A DNA stretch of 58,029 nucleotides from Paenibacillus phoenicis. GTDB lineage: Bacteria > Bacillota > Bacilli > Paenibacillales > Paenibacillaceae. The translations under genes were made by a program, and so were the position numbers. Location of the stretch: contig NZ_JAYERP010000003.1 in the NCBI RefSeq assembly GCF_034718895.1, forward strand, positions 1 to 58,029. Direction: 5' to 3'. The notes beneath the pieces are model-generated. The model did no database searches, was not told where the DNA came from, and saw only the letters and a list, made by a program, of their open reading frames with translations. Below are positions 1-9,193 of this stretch, piece by piece. The first letter of the stretch is position 1, and every line of letters begins with the position of its first letter.

Positions 1-2
1 GC

Positions 3-46
3 GATATCAGGATGCCAATGCCCCGAAGTTTATACTTTCTGATATC
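3..46. repeat. 8-bp inverted repeat at window edge
   Basis: Perfect 8-bp arms (GATATCAG at 3-10 and CTGATATC at 39-46) flank a 28-base loop. There is no T tract directly attached, and the function is unknown. It lies downstream of the symporter terminator and may belong to a gene beyond the window. Confidence 0.3.
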
Positions 47-47
47 T

Positions 48-75
48 TAAAAAAACGACCCCAATTGGAGTCGTT
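48..75 (-). terminator. Rho-independent terminator of the acetate symporter operon
   Basis: Arms AACGAC and GTCGTT with an AATTGG centre lie at 54-75. On the minus strand they are followed by a run of T (48-54). The stop codon of the symporter gene is about 20 bases upstream. Confidence 0.8.
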
Positions 76-96
76 AGGTTGCAATTTAGCCTTTGC

Positions 97-1611
97 TTAA
101 GCTCCGGTGTTCGCTTTAACCAGCACCTCGGCGTATTTCGCCTCATCTTTCTCGCGGGACAGGAAGGTGCCGACAAACGCAGCAAGAAAGCCAAGCGGGA
201 TGGAAATAATTCCCGGGTTCGTCATCGGGAAAAGAGCCGTTCCGGTCAGAATCGCCTTGCCCGGCTCCGGATCCCAGACGTTTGGACTTAGCGCCACAAG
301 GATAATCGTGCTGAACAAACCAAACAGCATGCCGGATATCGCCCCCGTGCGGTTAAATCTTCGCCAGAACACGGTGAACAGGATAATCGGCAGATTAGCG
401 CTTGCCGCAACGGCAAAAGCCAGCGAGACGAGGAAAGCCACGTTCATTTTCTGAGCAAAAAGAGCCAGCAGAATCGAGATGATCGATACGCCAATCGAGG
501 CCCAGCGAGCCATCCGCAGCTGCTCGCCTTCGGACGCTTTGCCGCGGCGGACGATCTGTCCGTAGAAGTCGTGTGCAAAAGCCGAAGCTGCGGACAGAAC
601 AAGGCCGGTGACCACAGCCAGGATCGTCGCAAACGCGACCGCCGAGATAAAAGCGAACAGGAAGTCGCCGCCAAGCGCCCTAGCCAGCAGCGGAGCGGCC
701 ATATTGCCGGCTTTGTCGACGGCGGTGATCTCCTCGGTGCCAACGAACGCAGCGGCCCCGAAGCCAAGGAAGATCGTCATCACGTAGAAGATCCCAATGA
801 TCCAAGTCGCGTAAACCACGGAGCTGCGAGCCGTACGGGCGTCCTTCACCGTAAAGAACCGGATCAAAATATGCGGCAGCCCCGCCGTCCCCAGCACCAA
901 TGCCAGGTTAAGCGATATCGTCTCCAGCGGCACGTTATATTTGTTGCCCGGATTTAAGTACTTTTCCATGAGTGGCGTTGCGGTCTTCATCTGCTCAAAC
1001 ATGCCGGTCAGGCTAAAATCAAACTTGGCGAAGACCATCAGCGAGATCACGAAGGTGCCGCCCATCAGCAAAATCGCTTTGGTGATCTGCACCCAGCTTG
1101 TGGCATGCATCCCGCCAAACACAACGTAGATGGTCATAAGCACCCCAACGATCAGCACCGAAGTGACGTAATCGAGTCCCAGCAGGAGCTTGATCAGCGC
1201 CCCGGCTCCAACAAGCTGCGCAATCATATAGAAGATCGAGATCACAATCGTATTCAGCGCCGCAAAGCCGCGGACTTCCTTGTTCGCAAAGCGGGACGCA
1301 ATCATGTCAGCAACGGTATACTTGCCCAGATTCCGCAGCGGTTCCGCAACCAGGTACAACACGACAAGATAAGCAACGAGAAACCCGATGCTGTAAAAGA
1401 ATCCGTCGAACCCAACCAAGGCGATCGACCCGGCAATACCGAGAAATGACGCGGCCGACATATAGTCACCGGCGATGGCGGTTCCATTTTGCCAGCCCTT
1501 CAGCCCGCCGCCTGCGGTGTAGAATTCACTGGTGTTGTTCGTTTTTTTCGCGGCAAAATAGGTAATGACCAACGTCAACAGCACAATCGCGCAAAATAAA
1601 GTAAATGCCAT
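97..1611 (-). CDS. actP: Sodium:solute symporter, acetate permease (ActP/YwcA) type
   Basis: This 504-residue integral membrane protein has about 13 hydrophobic segments and the N-terminal signature of the sodium:solute symporter family (TSEFYTAGGGLKGWQNG near residue 28, then GDYMSAASFLG near 49). The family co-transports monocarboxylates such as acetate with a cation across the cytoplasmic membrane. The ATG start at 1611 lies 5 bases after the stop of the DUF485 gene, so the two are co-transcribed, the usual arrangement for acetate permeases. Length is normal for the family. The substrate is inferred from the gene pair; pyruvate or another short acid is possible. Confidence 0.88.
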   Translation of the reverse strand: MAFTLFCAIVLLTLVITYFAAKKTNNTSEFYTAGGGLKGWQNGTAIAGDYMSAASFLGIAGSIALVGFDGFFYSIGFLVAYLVVLYLVAEPLRNLGKYTVADMIASRFANKEVRGFAALNTIVISIFYMIAQLVGAGALIKLLLGLDYVTSVLIVGVLMTIYVVFGGMHATSWVQITKAILLMGGTFVISLMVFAKFDFSLTGMFEQMKTATPLMEKYLNPGNKYNVPLETISLNLALVLGTAGLPHILIRFFTVKDARTARSSVVYATWIIGIFYVMTIFLGFGAAAFVGTEEITAVDKAGNMAAPLLARALGGDFLFAFISAVAFATILAVVTGLVLSAASAFAHDFYGQIVRRGKASEGEQLRMARWASIGVSIISILLALFAQKMNVAFLVSLAFAVAASANLPIILFTVFWRRFNRTGAISGMLFGLFSTIILVALSPNVWDPEPGKAILTGTALFPMTNPGIISIPLGFLAAFVGTFLSREKDEAKYAEVLVKANTGA

Positions 1612-1616
1612 GATCG

Positions 1617-1958
1617 TTACGCCCCCATTTCCCGCCGAATTTCATCCGCCAACCGGTCGAACCTTCGCGCAACACGCGAGTACAGGATGCACAGCGCCCA
1701 CGTCATGATAAACTGAGCGAACGCGAACAGCCATGCCCAGGAAATCGGGCCAATCGCCGGCTGATTCAATACCTCCGAATACGAGGTCATGATCGGGAGC
1801 GCGAAGTAAAACAGCAGGAAAAAGACAGTCGACGGAATAATGAACCGTTTCTTGCGGGAGATCAGCGTCTTGAACTTGGCGGAATGCCACACCTCGGTAT
1901 AGCTCTTCCCTTTCGCCGCTTTTGCGGCCTTCGCACCTTTTGCAACTTTCGCAGCCAT
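1617..1958 (-). CDS. DUF485 membrane protein, partner of the symporter
   Basis: This 113-residue protein has a Lys/Ala-rich N-terminus (residues 1-20) followed by two transmembrane segments (about 40-60 and 72-93). It carries the FYFALPI and WAWLFAFAQF signatures of DUF485 proteins (YwcB/YjcH type). Such proteins are encoded directly before acetate symporters and probably assist them; the mechanism is unknown. A GGAGGGTGAAGG ribosome site precedes the ATG. The alanine/lysine N-terminal extension is low-complexity. A possible cre box sits upstream. Confidence 0.82.
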   Translation of the reverse strand: MAAKVAKGAKAAKAAKGKSYTEVWHSAKFKTLISRKKRFIIPSTVFFLLFYFALPIMTSYSEVLNQPAIGPISWAWLFAFAQFIMTWALCILYSRVARRFDRLADEIRREMGA

Positions 1959-2001
1959 CCTTCACCCTCCAAATCTCTAAATTTGTAAGTCACCCAATAT
2001 A

Positions 2002-2015
2002 TGTAAGCGATTCAA
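2002..2015. promoter_or_regulatory. Possible cre (CcpA) box upstream of the symporter operon
   Basis: TGTAAGCGATTCAA matches the catabolite-response consensus TGWAAGCGNTWNCA at 13 of 14 positions. It lies about 45 bases before the DUF485 start, where CcpA would repress acetate uptake during growth on sugar. Recognised by eye only. Confidence 0.45.
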
Positions 2016-2091
2016 ATTCATTTTATGCAAGGTTAGGCTTGCGAAATGTTTAATTTTTAACTTTTTGGTAGATTCATATGCGGATAAAAAA

Positions 2092-2117
2092 AGACACCCG
2101 AAATCCGCTCAGGTGCC
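2092..2117 (-). terminator. Rho-independent terminator
   Basis: GGCACC/GGTGTC arms (2112-2117 and 2093-2098) are followed on the minus strand by seven T. It would end transcription coming from the MarR gene and the decayed gene after it. Confidence 0.7.
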
Positions 2118-2342
2118 TTTGTGGGCTCTTTTTTCTTAACGGGATCAGAACCAGCGCCCCAACGATGATGCCCATCCCCAAAATGGCTGCGGTCCAATAC
2201 AATCCGCCAACTCCAGTCTGAGCGGCCATCTTCGTGATCTCGGCCACGCTGTCGGCCAATACCTGCGCCTAATCCGGCTGCGAGCGCCAGCGGCGTAAAA
2301 TCGCTCAAAACTGTGATGAGCGCTTTGCCATTGCCATCCCTC
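2118..2342 (-). pseudogene. Decayed small membrane-protein gene or transporter remnant
   Basis: Two minus-strand frames carry protein-like text that joins only across frameshifts. One reads GKALITVLSDFTPLALAAG and breaks near 2250. The other resumes as LADSVAEITKMAAQTGVGG, followed by a hydrophobic helix and a basic tail. A third shift is needed to connect to the good ribosome site and ATG near 2342. The reconstructed product would be about 70 residues with one or two membrane helices. It lies between MarR and a terminator, so it was probably in the MarR operon. The family is not recognised; the C-terminus of a membrane transporter is one possibility. Confidence 0.4.
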
Positions 2343-2373
2343 CATCATTCATATCTACTTCCAGGTCCCCGGG

Positions 2374-2817
2374 TTAGAAATTTTTGAGCGCATTTTCGGC
2401 AATTCGTCTTAGCAGGCTCGACACGAGCTTCACTTCCTCCTCAGCAAACCCTTCAAGCAGTTTGGTTTCTGTTTGATGTATATGTTCAAAGATCTGATCC
2501 ACCAATAGTTTCGCCTTTTCCGTCAGCAAAATAATCCGCGCTCGCGAATCCTCCGGATCTTCAGATCGTACGATAAATTGTTTCTGTTCCAGCCGTTTAA
2601 TCAATCCGCTCACCGTTGGGTTTGTTAAATTGAGAGCAACCTCAATATCCCGCTGGCGGATTTTTCGATCCGCGTGATGAGCCAGAAATAAGATCAAGTT
2701 GGCTTGACTATGCGTTAATCCAACTTCCTTCAGGTGAAGATCTCCGATTTTGCTAGCCTGATTCTCGATGATCTTCAAAGAAGATATCAGGATTGGTTTT
2801 CTGCTTTCATGCTGCAT
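2374..2817 (-). CDS. MarR-family transcriptional regulator
   Basis: This 147-residue protein has the MarR winged-helix layout. Helices at 25-55 contain LTHSQANLILFL; the recognition helix is around TNPTVSGLIKRLEQK (residues 68-83); the wing carries SEDPEDSRARIILLTEKA (85-103). The last helices form the dimer interface. MarR proteins bind palindromic operators and usually repress adjacent transport or stress genes. The downstream gene is decayed, so the present target is unclear; the sodium symporter gene upstream, read the same way, is the other candidate. Confidence 0.88.
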   Translation of the reverse strand: MQHESRKPILISSLKIIENQASKIGDLHLKEVGLTHSQANLILFLAHHADRKIRQRDIEVALNLTNPTVSGLIKRLEQKQFIVRSEDPEDSRARIILLTEKAKLLVDQIFEHIHQTETKLLEGFAEEEVKLVSSLLRRIAENALKNF

Positions 2818-2889
2818 CCCTTCACCACCTTTTACAGAGCATGCTATCTAAATATATAGCAAGCTTTGTAAATAAGTCAAACAAAAAAA

Positions 2890-2911
2890 GGGACGCGATA
2901 GACCGCGCCCC
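2890..2911 (-). terminator. Rho-independent terminator of the SNF symporter gene
   Basis: GGG-CGCG / CGCG-CCC arms around a short loop are followed on the minus strand by seven T (2883-2889). It sits 14 bases beyond the symporter stop codon. Confidence 0.8.
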
Positions 2912-2924
2912 TTGCTTAAACTTC

Positions 2925-4274
2925 CTAAAACTTGATCACTCCGGTGGTATGCAACAGCACAAGCACGACGAGTACCGGCGCGATATACCGAACCATAAAC
3001 AGCCATAACCGGAACCAACCGGACTTGAGCCCGGCAGCTTCCGCGGCATTTTTCCAAAAGTACCCTACAAAGAGGGTCGTAATCAAGCCGCCCACCGGCA
3101 GCAAAATATTCGAGGTAATGAAATCAAGCCAGTCGAAGAAGTTCTTCCCGCCCATGTCCATCAAAGCAGGTACGACGCCAAAGGACAAGACGGAGGGCAG
3201 CCCGACCAACAGAACGAGGACGCTGATGATCGTCACGGACATTCCGCGGCCCCAGCCCCAACGGTCCATCACGTAGGTAACCGGCACTTCCAGCAGCGAT
3301 ACCGCAGAGGTCAATGCTGCAATCGCCAGCAGGATGAAGAACAACCCGCCGAAGAAGGCGCCAAACGGCATAGCCGAGAACGCAGCCGGCAGCGCGATGA
3401 AGACCAAGGACGGCCCGGCGTTGGACTCTAAGCCAAAAGAAGCGGTCGTCGGGAAAATGATCAACCCCGCAATAAACGCATAGACCAAGTCCCCTGCCCC
3501 GATCGCCAGCGTGGCCGTGCCAAGGGATTGACGCTTATCTACGTAAGCCCCGTAGGTGAGCAAAATCCCCATCCCCAGCGATAACGAGAAGAAGGCATGT
3601 CCCAGCGCAACCAAAGCCGCCTCCGGACTCAGCTTCGAGAAATCCGGTTGAAGGAAGAAGGAGACGCCCTCCCCAGCTCCCGGTAAGGTTAATGCCCGAA
3701 TCATCAAAATGATCAGAAGAACAACAAGACCCGGAATCAGCACTTTATTGAACTTTTCAATGCCGCCGGAGATCCCTTTCCCTACCACAATGGCGGTAAC
3801 CAGCACAGACACCGCTTGCCATACGAGCGGCATCAGGCCTTGGGTGAACGAGCCGAATTGCCCGCTATAGTCGGAATTGACATATAGACTTCCGCTGAAG
3901 GACTGAACAGCATAATGAAGCGTCCAGCCGGCAACGATGACATAGAAGCTCAGGATGAGAAATGGAGCGATGACTTGCAGCAGCCCGAGACGGCCAAACA
4001 CTTTAGGACCGCCGGCTTTAACAAAGGAGGTAGACGCACTTCCGCGTCCTGCCCGCCCAATGGCCAGCTCCGCCAACAGCAGAGGCAAGCCAATCAAGAT
4101 CAAACAGATAATAAAGAGAAGGAAGAAGGCAGCCCCTCCGTGTTCGCCCGTAATATACGGGAATTTCCACATATTTCCGAGACCTACGGAACTGCCAATC
4201 GCAGCCAAGATAAAACCGGCAGAAGAGAAACGCTCATTCCGCCCTTGGCCTAGCTGAGTTTGTGTTGTTTTCAT
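2925..4274 (-). CDS. Sodium-dependent transporter, neurotransmitter:sodium symporter (SNF) family
   Basis: This 449-residue membrane protein has the LeuT-fold signature of the SNF family: AAIGSSVGLGNMWKFPY near residue 24, and GGAAFFLLFIICLILIGLPLL forming helix 2. Bacterial members import amino acids, indole derivatives or similar solutes with sodium. I prefer the ATG at 4274, preceded by GGGGG, over an upstream TTG four codons earlier. About 11-12 membrane segments are visible and the length is normal. The gene stands alone with its own terminator; substrate unknown. Confidence 0.88.
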   Translation of the reverse strand: MKTTQTQLGQGRNERFSSAGFILAAIGSSVGLGNMWKFPYITGEHGGAAFFLLFIICLILIGLPLLLAELAIGRAGRGSASTSFVKAGGPKVFGRLGLLQVIAPFLILSFYVIVAGWTLHYAVQSFSGSLYVNSDYSGQFGSFTQGLMPLVWQAVSVLVTAIVVGKGISGGIEKFNKVLIPGLVVLLIILMIRALTLPGAGEGVSFFLQPDFSKLSPEAALVALGHAFFSLSLGMGILLTYGAYVDKRQSLGTATLAIGAGDLVYAFIAGLIIFPTTASFGLESNAGPSLVFIALPAAFSAMPFGAFFGGLFFILLAIAALTSAVSLLEVPVTYVMDRWGWGRGMSVTIISVLVLLVGLPSVLSFGVVPALMDMGGKNFFDWLDFITSNILLPVGGLITTLFVGYFWKNAAEAAGLKSGWFRLWLFMVRYIAPVLVVLVLLHTTGVIKF

Positions 4275-4348
4275 GACGACCCCCAAATCTTATTATATTT
4301 CTCTATTATAATGAAAAAGGATGCAGTGAGGGATATGAAATTTTTACT

Positions 4349-6679
4349 TTATTTCATGATTTTCTCACGGTATTGTCCCGGCGTAATCTGTTCAAACCTT
4401 TTAAATAGCCGAATAAAATAGGAAGGTTGTAACCCAACCTGCTCTGCAATCTCATTCACTTTCATATCCGAGTCGCTGAGCAGTTCCTTCGCCTTATCGA
4501 TCCGGAGGGCCGTTAAATAATCGATGAAATTCATGCCGGTCACCTGTTTGAACAAGCGGCTAAGCGTATATGGCGTTGTATTAAAATGATGCGCGCACGC
4601 TTCGAGCGAAATCCCTTCTGCGAACTGATCCTTCAGCATTGCCGTCACCTGTTCGATGAGCGGCTTCGCTCGGGCCGTCTGATCCTCGCTTAACTTCTGC
4701 GCATACGGGAGGATGATTTTTTGTTGAAAAAAACGCACGATCTGCTCCGGCTCCCGAATTTGATTTAATTGCTCAAACGGGTTGTCACCTTCGTATAACT
4801 GGTGAGGCTGGTAGCCGGTCTCCAATAACGTATGCATGATGCTTCCCAGCACCTGCATCACGCCTTCCTTCAGCAGCTTCTCTTTGCCCGAATGCAGGAC
4901 CAGCTCCGAGATAAATGCCTCGATCAGCTGCATCGCCTGCTCGCATTGCCCCATCCGCAACGCTTGAAGCAGTTCCTTCTCCAAAGCAAAGGGATAATGA
5001 ACCTCTTGTGGCGTATAGGGCAGAATCTCCTCTAAATCAAGCACCTGGCATTGTTCCTTTAGATCCCGATAAAGAATCGCGTTCTGGAGAAACGGCAGCA
5101 TTTCCGGAATATCCTTGATCTCGTTGGTTAACCGGCCAATGCAAATCGTCGTTTGCATCTTAAGCAGCGAACTGATTGTACGGACTAAATCCTCCGCCAA
5201 GCTGAACAGCTCTTCCTTGACATGCGGTTTTCTTGTTTCGGACGGAAAAGAGAGCAGGATCCCCACGGTGAGGTCATGGAAATGGATAATTTCCGCCTGA
5301 ATGCCCCGGCTTCGCACCATTTCCTGTGCGATGTTGGCCGCGGCGAAGGAGACCAGATATTCATCGTTCTCCATAAAACGGTTGTCTGCTTTGGACACCC
5401 CCGTGACCCGCGCCAGCATAAGCCCAAACCACTGCGATTCCGATGACCATCCAAAGGTCTCTAACCTTGCACGGATTTCCGGCTCCTTCAGCGAGTAAAC
5501 ATGCCCCTGCACCAGCTGCATCATAAAAGCGGCCCTCAGCGAGGGATACGCTTGCTTCAGCTTCGTCTCCAAGGCTTTACGTTCTTCGCTCAAATGGTTC
5601 CACTGGTTGGCGATATAGTCCAATTCATCTCCTACCTCAGACCCGGGGTCCGGCTTCTGCGTTTTGACCAGGCGAACCAACCGGCGGATTGGACGGTAGA
5701 GCCGATGCGAAGCCATCCAGGAGAACAGACAAGCCACGATCAGCCCGACGCCTCCCATCCCCAAAATAATTCGGGAGATAATCACGATCGGCGCGGTGAG
5801 TTGCGACAGCTGCATCGTGGTGACGTATCTCCAAGGTTCGCCTAAGCGGGAATATTCCCCGTAAGAGATCAAATAGGATTTATCTTTCCATTCAAATAGA
5901 TAAGAGCCGGTCTTCTCCTTCCTCAGCATGACGCTCTCCTGCACGGCAAGCTCCAGCTCCGCATTCTTCCGGTTCAGGGACGACGGGGAGACCAGCAGCG
6001 AGCCATCCTTCCCCATCAAAAAGGAAGCGCCCTCATTATCAACCGACATGCCTTCCACCATTTGCACCAGCTTCGACTGATCCAAATAAAAAATCAGCGC
6101 GCCGTATGGCTTGCCGATACTCGGCAGCTTATGGACGAGAGCCACATAAGGGCCTGCCCCTTTTCCGTTTACCTTCGTTAAGTCGAACTGCCAAAACTCC
6201 GCTCTGCCTTGCTGCAGCAACCCGTGAAATTGCTTCTGTTGCCGGACATCGGTCACTGGGACGATCCCTTCAATATCCGATACGATCACCGGCTTCTGCC
6301 GGTCTAAATACAAATAGACTTGGTCAATTAAAGGATAGGCTCCTTTCATGACCCCCAAAAAACGATAAAGGTTATGCGTCACGTTATATTCGTCAATTAA
6401 ATCAATCTCTCCGAGCCTTCCGTCCAGACGACTGTCCAAGGACCACTGCGTCGCAGCCAGCTCCAGTTGGGCTAAATTTTCGTTCATTCGATCAATTGTC
6501 TTCACCAATAAAGCGTCATGATGACGCGTGATTTCATTTTCCATATAGGCACGGCCAGCGATGTAGAACGTAATCCCTATAATCACGGTGGGCAGGCTGG
6601 TGACACATAACACCAAAAATAAGCTTCTTCGAAAAAAATGGCTCTTCTTCATAAATCCCCGCCTTTCCGTAGTTTCCAT
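4349..6679 (-). CDS. Membrane-bound AraC-family regulator of the adjacent ABC transporter
   Basis: This 776-residue one-component sensor has a first membrane helix at about residues 18-40, an extracytoplasmic sensing region to about 295, a second helix at about 297-320, a HAMP-like linker (MASHRLYRPIRRLVRLV) and a long cytoplasmic middle. It ends in an AraC DNA-binding domain (about 675-775: ACAHHFNTTPYTLSRLFKQ and VGLQPSYFIRLFKRFE). Paenibacilli often place such regulators beside sugar ABC uptake operons, where they sense the bound sugar and activate uptake. Two starts have ribosome sites: the ATG at 6679 and another at 6652. Confidence 0.88.
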   Translation of the reverse strand: METTERRGFMKKSHFFRRSLFLVLCVTSLPTVIIGITFYIAGRAYMENEITRHHDALLVKTIDRMNENLAQLELAATQWSLDSRLDGRLGEIDLIDEYNVTHNLYRFLGVMKGAYPLIDQVYLYLDRQKPVIVSDIEGIVPVTDVRQQKQFHGLLQQGRAEFWQFDLTKVNGKGAGPYVALVHKLPSIGKPYGALIFYLDQSKLVQMVEGMSVDNEGASFLMGKDGSLLVSPSSLNRKNAELELAVQESVMLRKEKTGSYLFEWKDKSYLISYGEYSRLGEPWRYVTTMQLSQLTAPIVIISRIILGMGGVGLIVACLFSWMASHRLYRPIRRLVRLVKTQKPDPGSEVGDELDYIANQWNHLSEERKALETKLKQAYPSLRAAFMMQLVQGHVYSLKEPEIRARLETFGWSSESQWFGLMLARVTGVSKADNRFMENDEYLVSFAAANIAQEMVRSRGIQAEIIHFHDLTVGILLSFPSETRKPHVKEELFSLAEDLVRTISSLLKMQTTICIGRLTNEIKDIPEMLPFLQNAILYRDLKEQCQVLDLEEILPYTPQEVHYPFALEKELLQALRMGQCEQAMQLIEAFISELVLHSGKEKLLKEGVMQVLGSIMHTLLETGYQPHQLYEGDNPFEQLNQIREPEQIVRFFQQKIILPYAQKLSEDQTARAKPLIEQVTAMLKDQFAEGISLEACAHHFNTTPYTLSRLFKQVTGMNFIDYLTALRIDKAKELLSDSDMKVNEIAEQVGLQPSYFIRLFKRFEQITPGQYREKIMK

Positions 6680-6719
6680 TGGTACTCCCTATCTTACTAT
6701 AGATGGAAACGAGGAAAAT

Positions 6720-6750
6720 CCCCCGAAAACCATATTTTTGGTCTCGGGGG
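6720..6750 (-). terminator. Terminator after the ABC binding-protein gene
   Basis: The perfect arms CCCCCGA-CC and GG-TCGGGGG form a long hairpin, with ATTTT following on the minus strand. It separates the transporter operon from the regulator gene downstream. Confidence 0.65.
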
Positions 6751-6758
6751 CTGGGTCA

Positions 6759-8273
6759 TTATTCACTTTTTGCACGTTTCTGATAGGCTTCGTTCATCTC
6801 TTCGGTAATTTTGAGCAAATCCGGATCCGCCTTCAATTTCTCCACGTATTCATCCCAAGCGCTGATCGGTTCTTTCCCCATCATCACCTTGGTTTTCATA
6901 TCTTGAATTTTCTTGCGCAGCTCCGTCCCTACTAAGGTGCTGGTCTCCGAATACAGTCCGATCGCCGGATCCCCAATGCTGATTTTCGCTTTCTCGTCGA
7001 TAATTTTCTTGTTCCGTTCCAGGACATCAAGCGGCATTCCTGTACGATAAGCCCGGAGGTAGGGATCATATTTCAGAAAAATTTGACCCAGCGCCTGCTG
7101 AGCGACAATATCCTTCTGGGCTTGCGGCGTCGCTAATTTGATGCCGTTCTCCTCGGTATAGTGCACATCCTTGAAGCCGAAGTTGGCCAAGTCGCTTCCT
7201 TCCTGGCTTGCCCCATAATCCATCAGCTTCAGCAGCTGCTTCATTTTGTCTTCGGGAACGGTTTTGGGAATCGCAAACATCCCGAAAAATCCGCTGTCTT
7301 TATTGGAATACCCGTTCAGCGAAACCAAGGGCAGGAAGTCGGCTTCAGGAATCGTTTTACGCAGCTCTTCCGTAGGCTCCCAAGCCGCCTCCACCGTATC
7401 CTGGAACCCGCCGCCGCGATTCGATTTGAGCAAGTCCTTGGACTGCGTATTTTTTAATACGGCAAAATCCTCCGGAATCAGCTTTTCCGTATAAGCCCGA
7501 TTCAGCCAAACCAGACTCTCTCTGACTTCAGGCAACAGGTTGACGTTTACCAGCTTGCCGTCGATCAACTTCCACTCGCCGTTCACTTGGGTGAAGCTGT
7601 TCTGAAGCTGACCGAAATTGGCCATCCCGTTTTGATCCACAAACCCGATATACCCGATCGTATCCTTCTTCCCATTTCCGTCCGGGTCTTGCTCAACGAA
7701 CGCTTTAAGCACTTCATAGAGCTCGTCGGTCGTGGTTGGAACGTCCAGCTTCAGCTTATCCAGCCAGTCCTTACGCAGGTAAGTGAACCCTCCGCCATCG
7801 GTAGGGCGCGGACGCGGGATGCCGTAGTTTTTACCGTCAGCCTGCTTCGTGTTTTCCCAGGATTCTTTGGGGTACTGCATTAAGTTCGGGTAGTCCTGAA
7901 GATACGGGGTCAGATCCCAGAAGGCACCTTGCGCCACCATCCCCCGCACTTGCGCATTAAACGGGTCATCCAGCAGGATGAGATCCGGAATATCGCCGGA
8001 AGCCAAGGTGACATTCACTTTATCCCCATAGTTATTGGGAGAGACCCAGGTGATATTCAACTTGGTATTGGTCCGCTTCTCGAATTCTTTGACGACCACA
8101 TTATCCGGTCCCGGAGGCTCCGGCGTGTAATACATGGTCATAATGCTTACCTCCAGCGGCTTGGTCGAGCCCTCCGAACCGCTGGATCCCGACTTCGTGC
8201 CAGCTGAACAAGCGGATAGCAACAGACTCACGAGCAAGGTGACACTCAACAAGACGAAACTCTTTTTTTGCAT
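6759..8273 (-). CDS. Extracellular solute-binding lipoprotein, family 1 (LplA type)
   Basis: This 504-residue lipoprotein has a signal peptide with lipobox LSAC (Cys22), then a Ser/Gly linker and a family-1 solute-binding fold (for example NTKLNITWVSPNNYGDKVNV and GDIPDLILLDDP). Length of about 500 residues and the C-terminal EEMNEAYQKRA region are typical of LplA/YtcQ proteins that feed oligosaccharides to LplB/LplC permeases. It is the third gene of the operon, 38 bases after the second permease. No ATPase gene is present; such importers normally share a common MsmX/MsmK ATPase encoded elsewhere. The sugar is unknown. Confidence 0.88.
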   Translation of the reverse strand: MQKKSFVLLSVTLLVSLLLSACSAGTKSGSSGSEGSTKPLEVSIMTMYYTPEPPGPDNVVVKEFEKRTNTKLNITWVSPNNYGDKVNVTLASGDIPDLILLDDPFNAQVRGMVAQGAFWDLTPYLQDYPNLMQYPKESWENTKQADGKNYGIPRPRPTDGGGFTYLRKDWLDKLKLDVPTTTDELYEVLKAFVEQDPDGNGKKDTIGYIGFVDQNGMANFGQLQNSFTQVNGEWKLIDGKLVNVNLLPEVRESLVWLNRAYTEKLIPEDFAVLKNTQSKDLLKSNRGGGFQDTVEAAWEPTEELRKTIPEADFLPLVSLNGYSNKDSGFFGMFAIPKTVPEDKMKQLLKLMDYGASQEGSDLANFGFKDVHYTEENGIKLATPQAQKDIVAQQALGQIFLKYDPYLRAYRTGMPLDVLERNKKIIDEKAKISIGDPAIGLYSETSTLVGTELRKKIQDMKTKVMMGKEPISAWDEYVEKLKADPDLLKITEEMNEAYQKRAKSE

Positions 8274-8310
8274 GACGCATTGACCTCCCTATTCGAATAA
8301 ATAGATAAGA

Positions 8311-9189
8311 CTATTCCTTGACCGAACCCACCATGGCCCCTTTGGCAAAATGCTTCTGCAAAAAGGGATACACGAGTAGAATCGGAACGGTCGCGATCAC
8401 TACGGCCGCCATTTTCAGCGTCTCCGGCGGAATTCGCTGCTCGGACATCATTTCCGCCGCAACGGAACCCCCGGCAGCGGTTGAAGCATCGATGAGCATA
8501 TTTTGCAGCAACACTTGGAGAGGCTGCTTGGAGAACTCGTTGATATAAAGAAGCGCCGTAAAGAAGGTGTTCCAATAAGCCACGGCGTAAAACAACCCAA
8601 ATGCCGCCAGCGAAGGCAGCGACAAGGGAAGAATGACGCGATACCACACGCTGACATCATTGCAGCCGTCAATTCGGGCCGCCTCCTCCAGACTGGTTGG
8701 GATACTGTCAAAAAATCCTTTCATCAGGAGGACGTACCACCCATTGGTCAGCACCGGGAGAATCAGGGACCAAATGCTATTGATCAGGTGCAGGTCACGG
8801 ACCAGCAAATAAGGCGGGATGATGCCAGGATTAAACAACGTGGTCAGTAAGATCAGCAGCATGATGACTTTCCGCCCCAGCAAGCGCTTACGAGAAATCG
8901 CATAGGCCAAGCAAGAGGTAATTAACAAGCTAAGCGCCGTGCCAACCAGCGCCAGAAAGACGCTGTTGCCGGTAGCGTTTAAGAATGCATTGGTGGACAT
9001 TAAGTATTTATAAGAATCCAGGCTCCACTGTTTGGGAAACAGTTGAAGTTCGCTGGAACGGTACGCGGACGGTTCCGTAAACGAAACGACAAACACGTAG
9101 TATAACGGAAAAAACGTAATCAGGCTGATGATGCCGAGCAGGATGGCATTAACGGCTTGAAACATCCGATCACGGCTGCGATAACTCAT
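8311..9189 (-). CDS. Carbohydrate ABC permease, LplC/YtcP type
   Basis: This 292-residue inner-membrane permease has six hydrophobic segments and the binding-protein-dependent EAA loop (SLEEAARIDGCNDVSVWYRVI, near residue 190), which contacts the ATPase. It starts with FQAVNAILLGIISLITFFPL, the usual LplC N-terminus. I chose the ATG at 9189, five bases after the stop of the first permease, over an upstream in-frame start that would overlap that gene heavily. It pairs with the upstream permease to form the channel. Confidence 0.88.
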   Translation of the reverse strand: MSYRSRDRMFQAVNAILLGIISLITFFPLYYVFVVSFTEPSAYRSSELQLFPKQWSLDSYKYLMSTNAFLNATGNSVFLALVGTALSLLITSCLAYAISRKRLLGRKVIMLLILLTTLFNPGIIPPYLLVRDLHLINSIWSLILPVLTNGWYVLLMKGFFDSIPTSLEEAARIDGCNDVSVWYRVILPLSLPSLAAFGLFYAVAYWNTFFTALLYINEFSKQPLQVLLQNMLIDASTAAGGSVAAEMMSEQRIPPETLKMAAVVIATVPILLVYPFLQKHFAKGAMVGSVKE

Positions 9190-9193
9190 CCGG

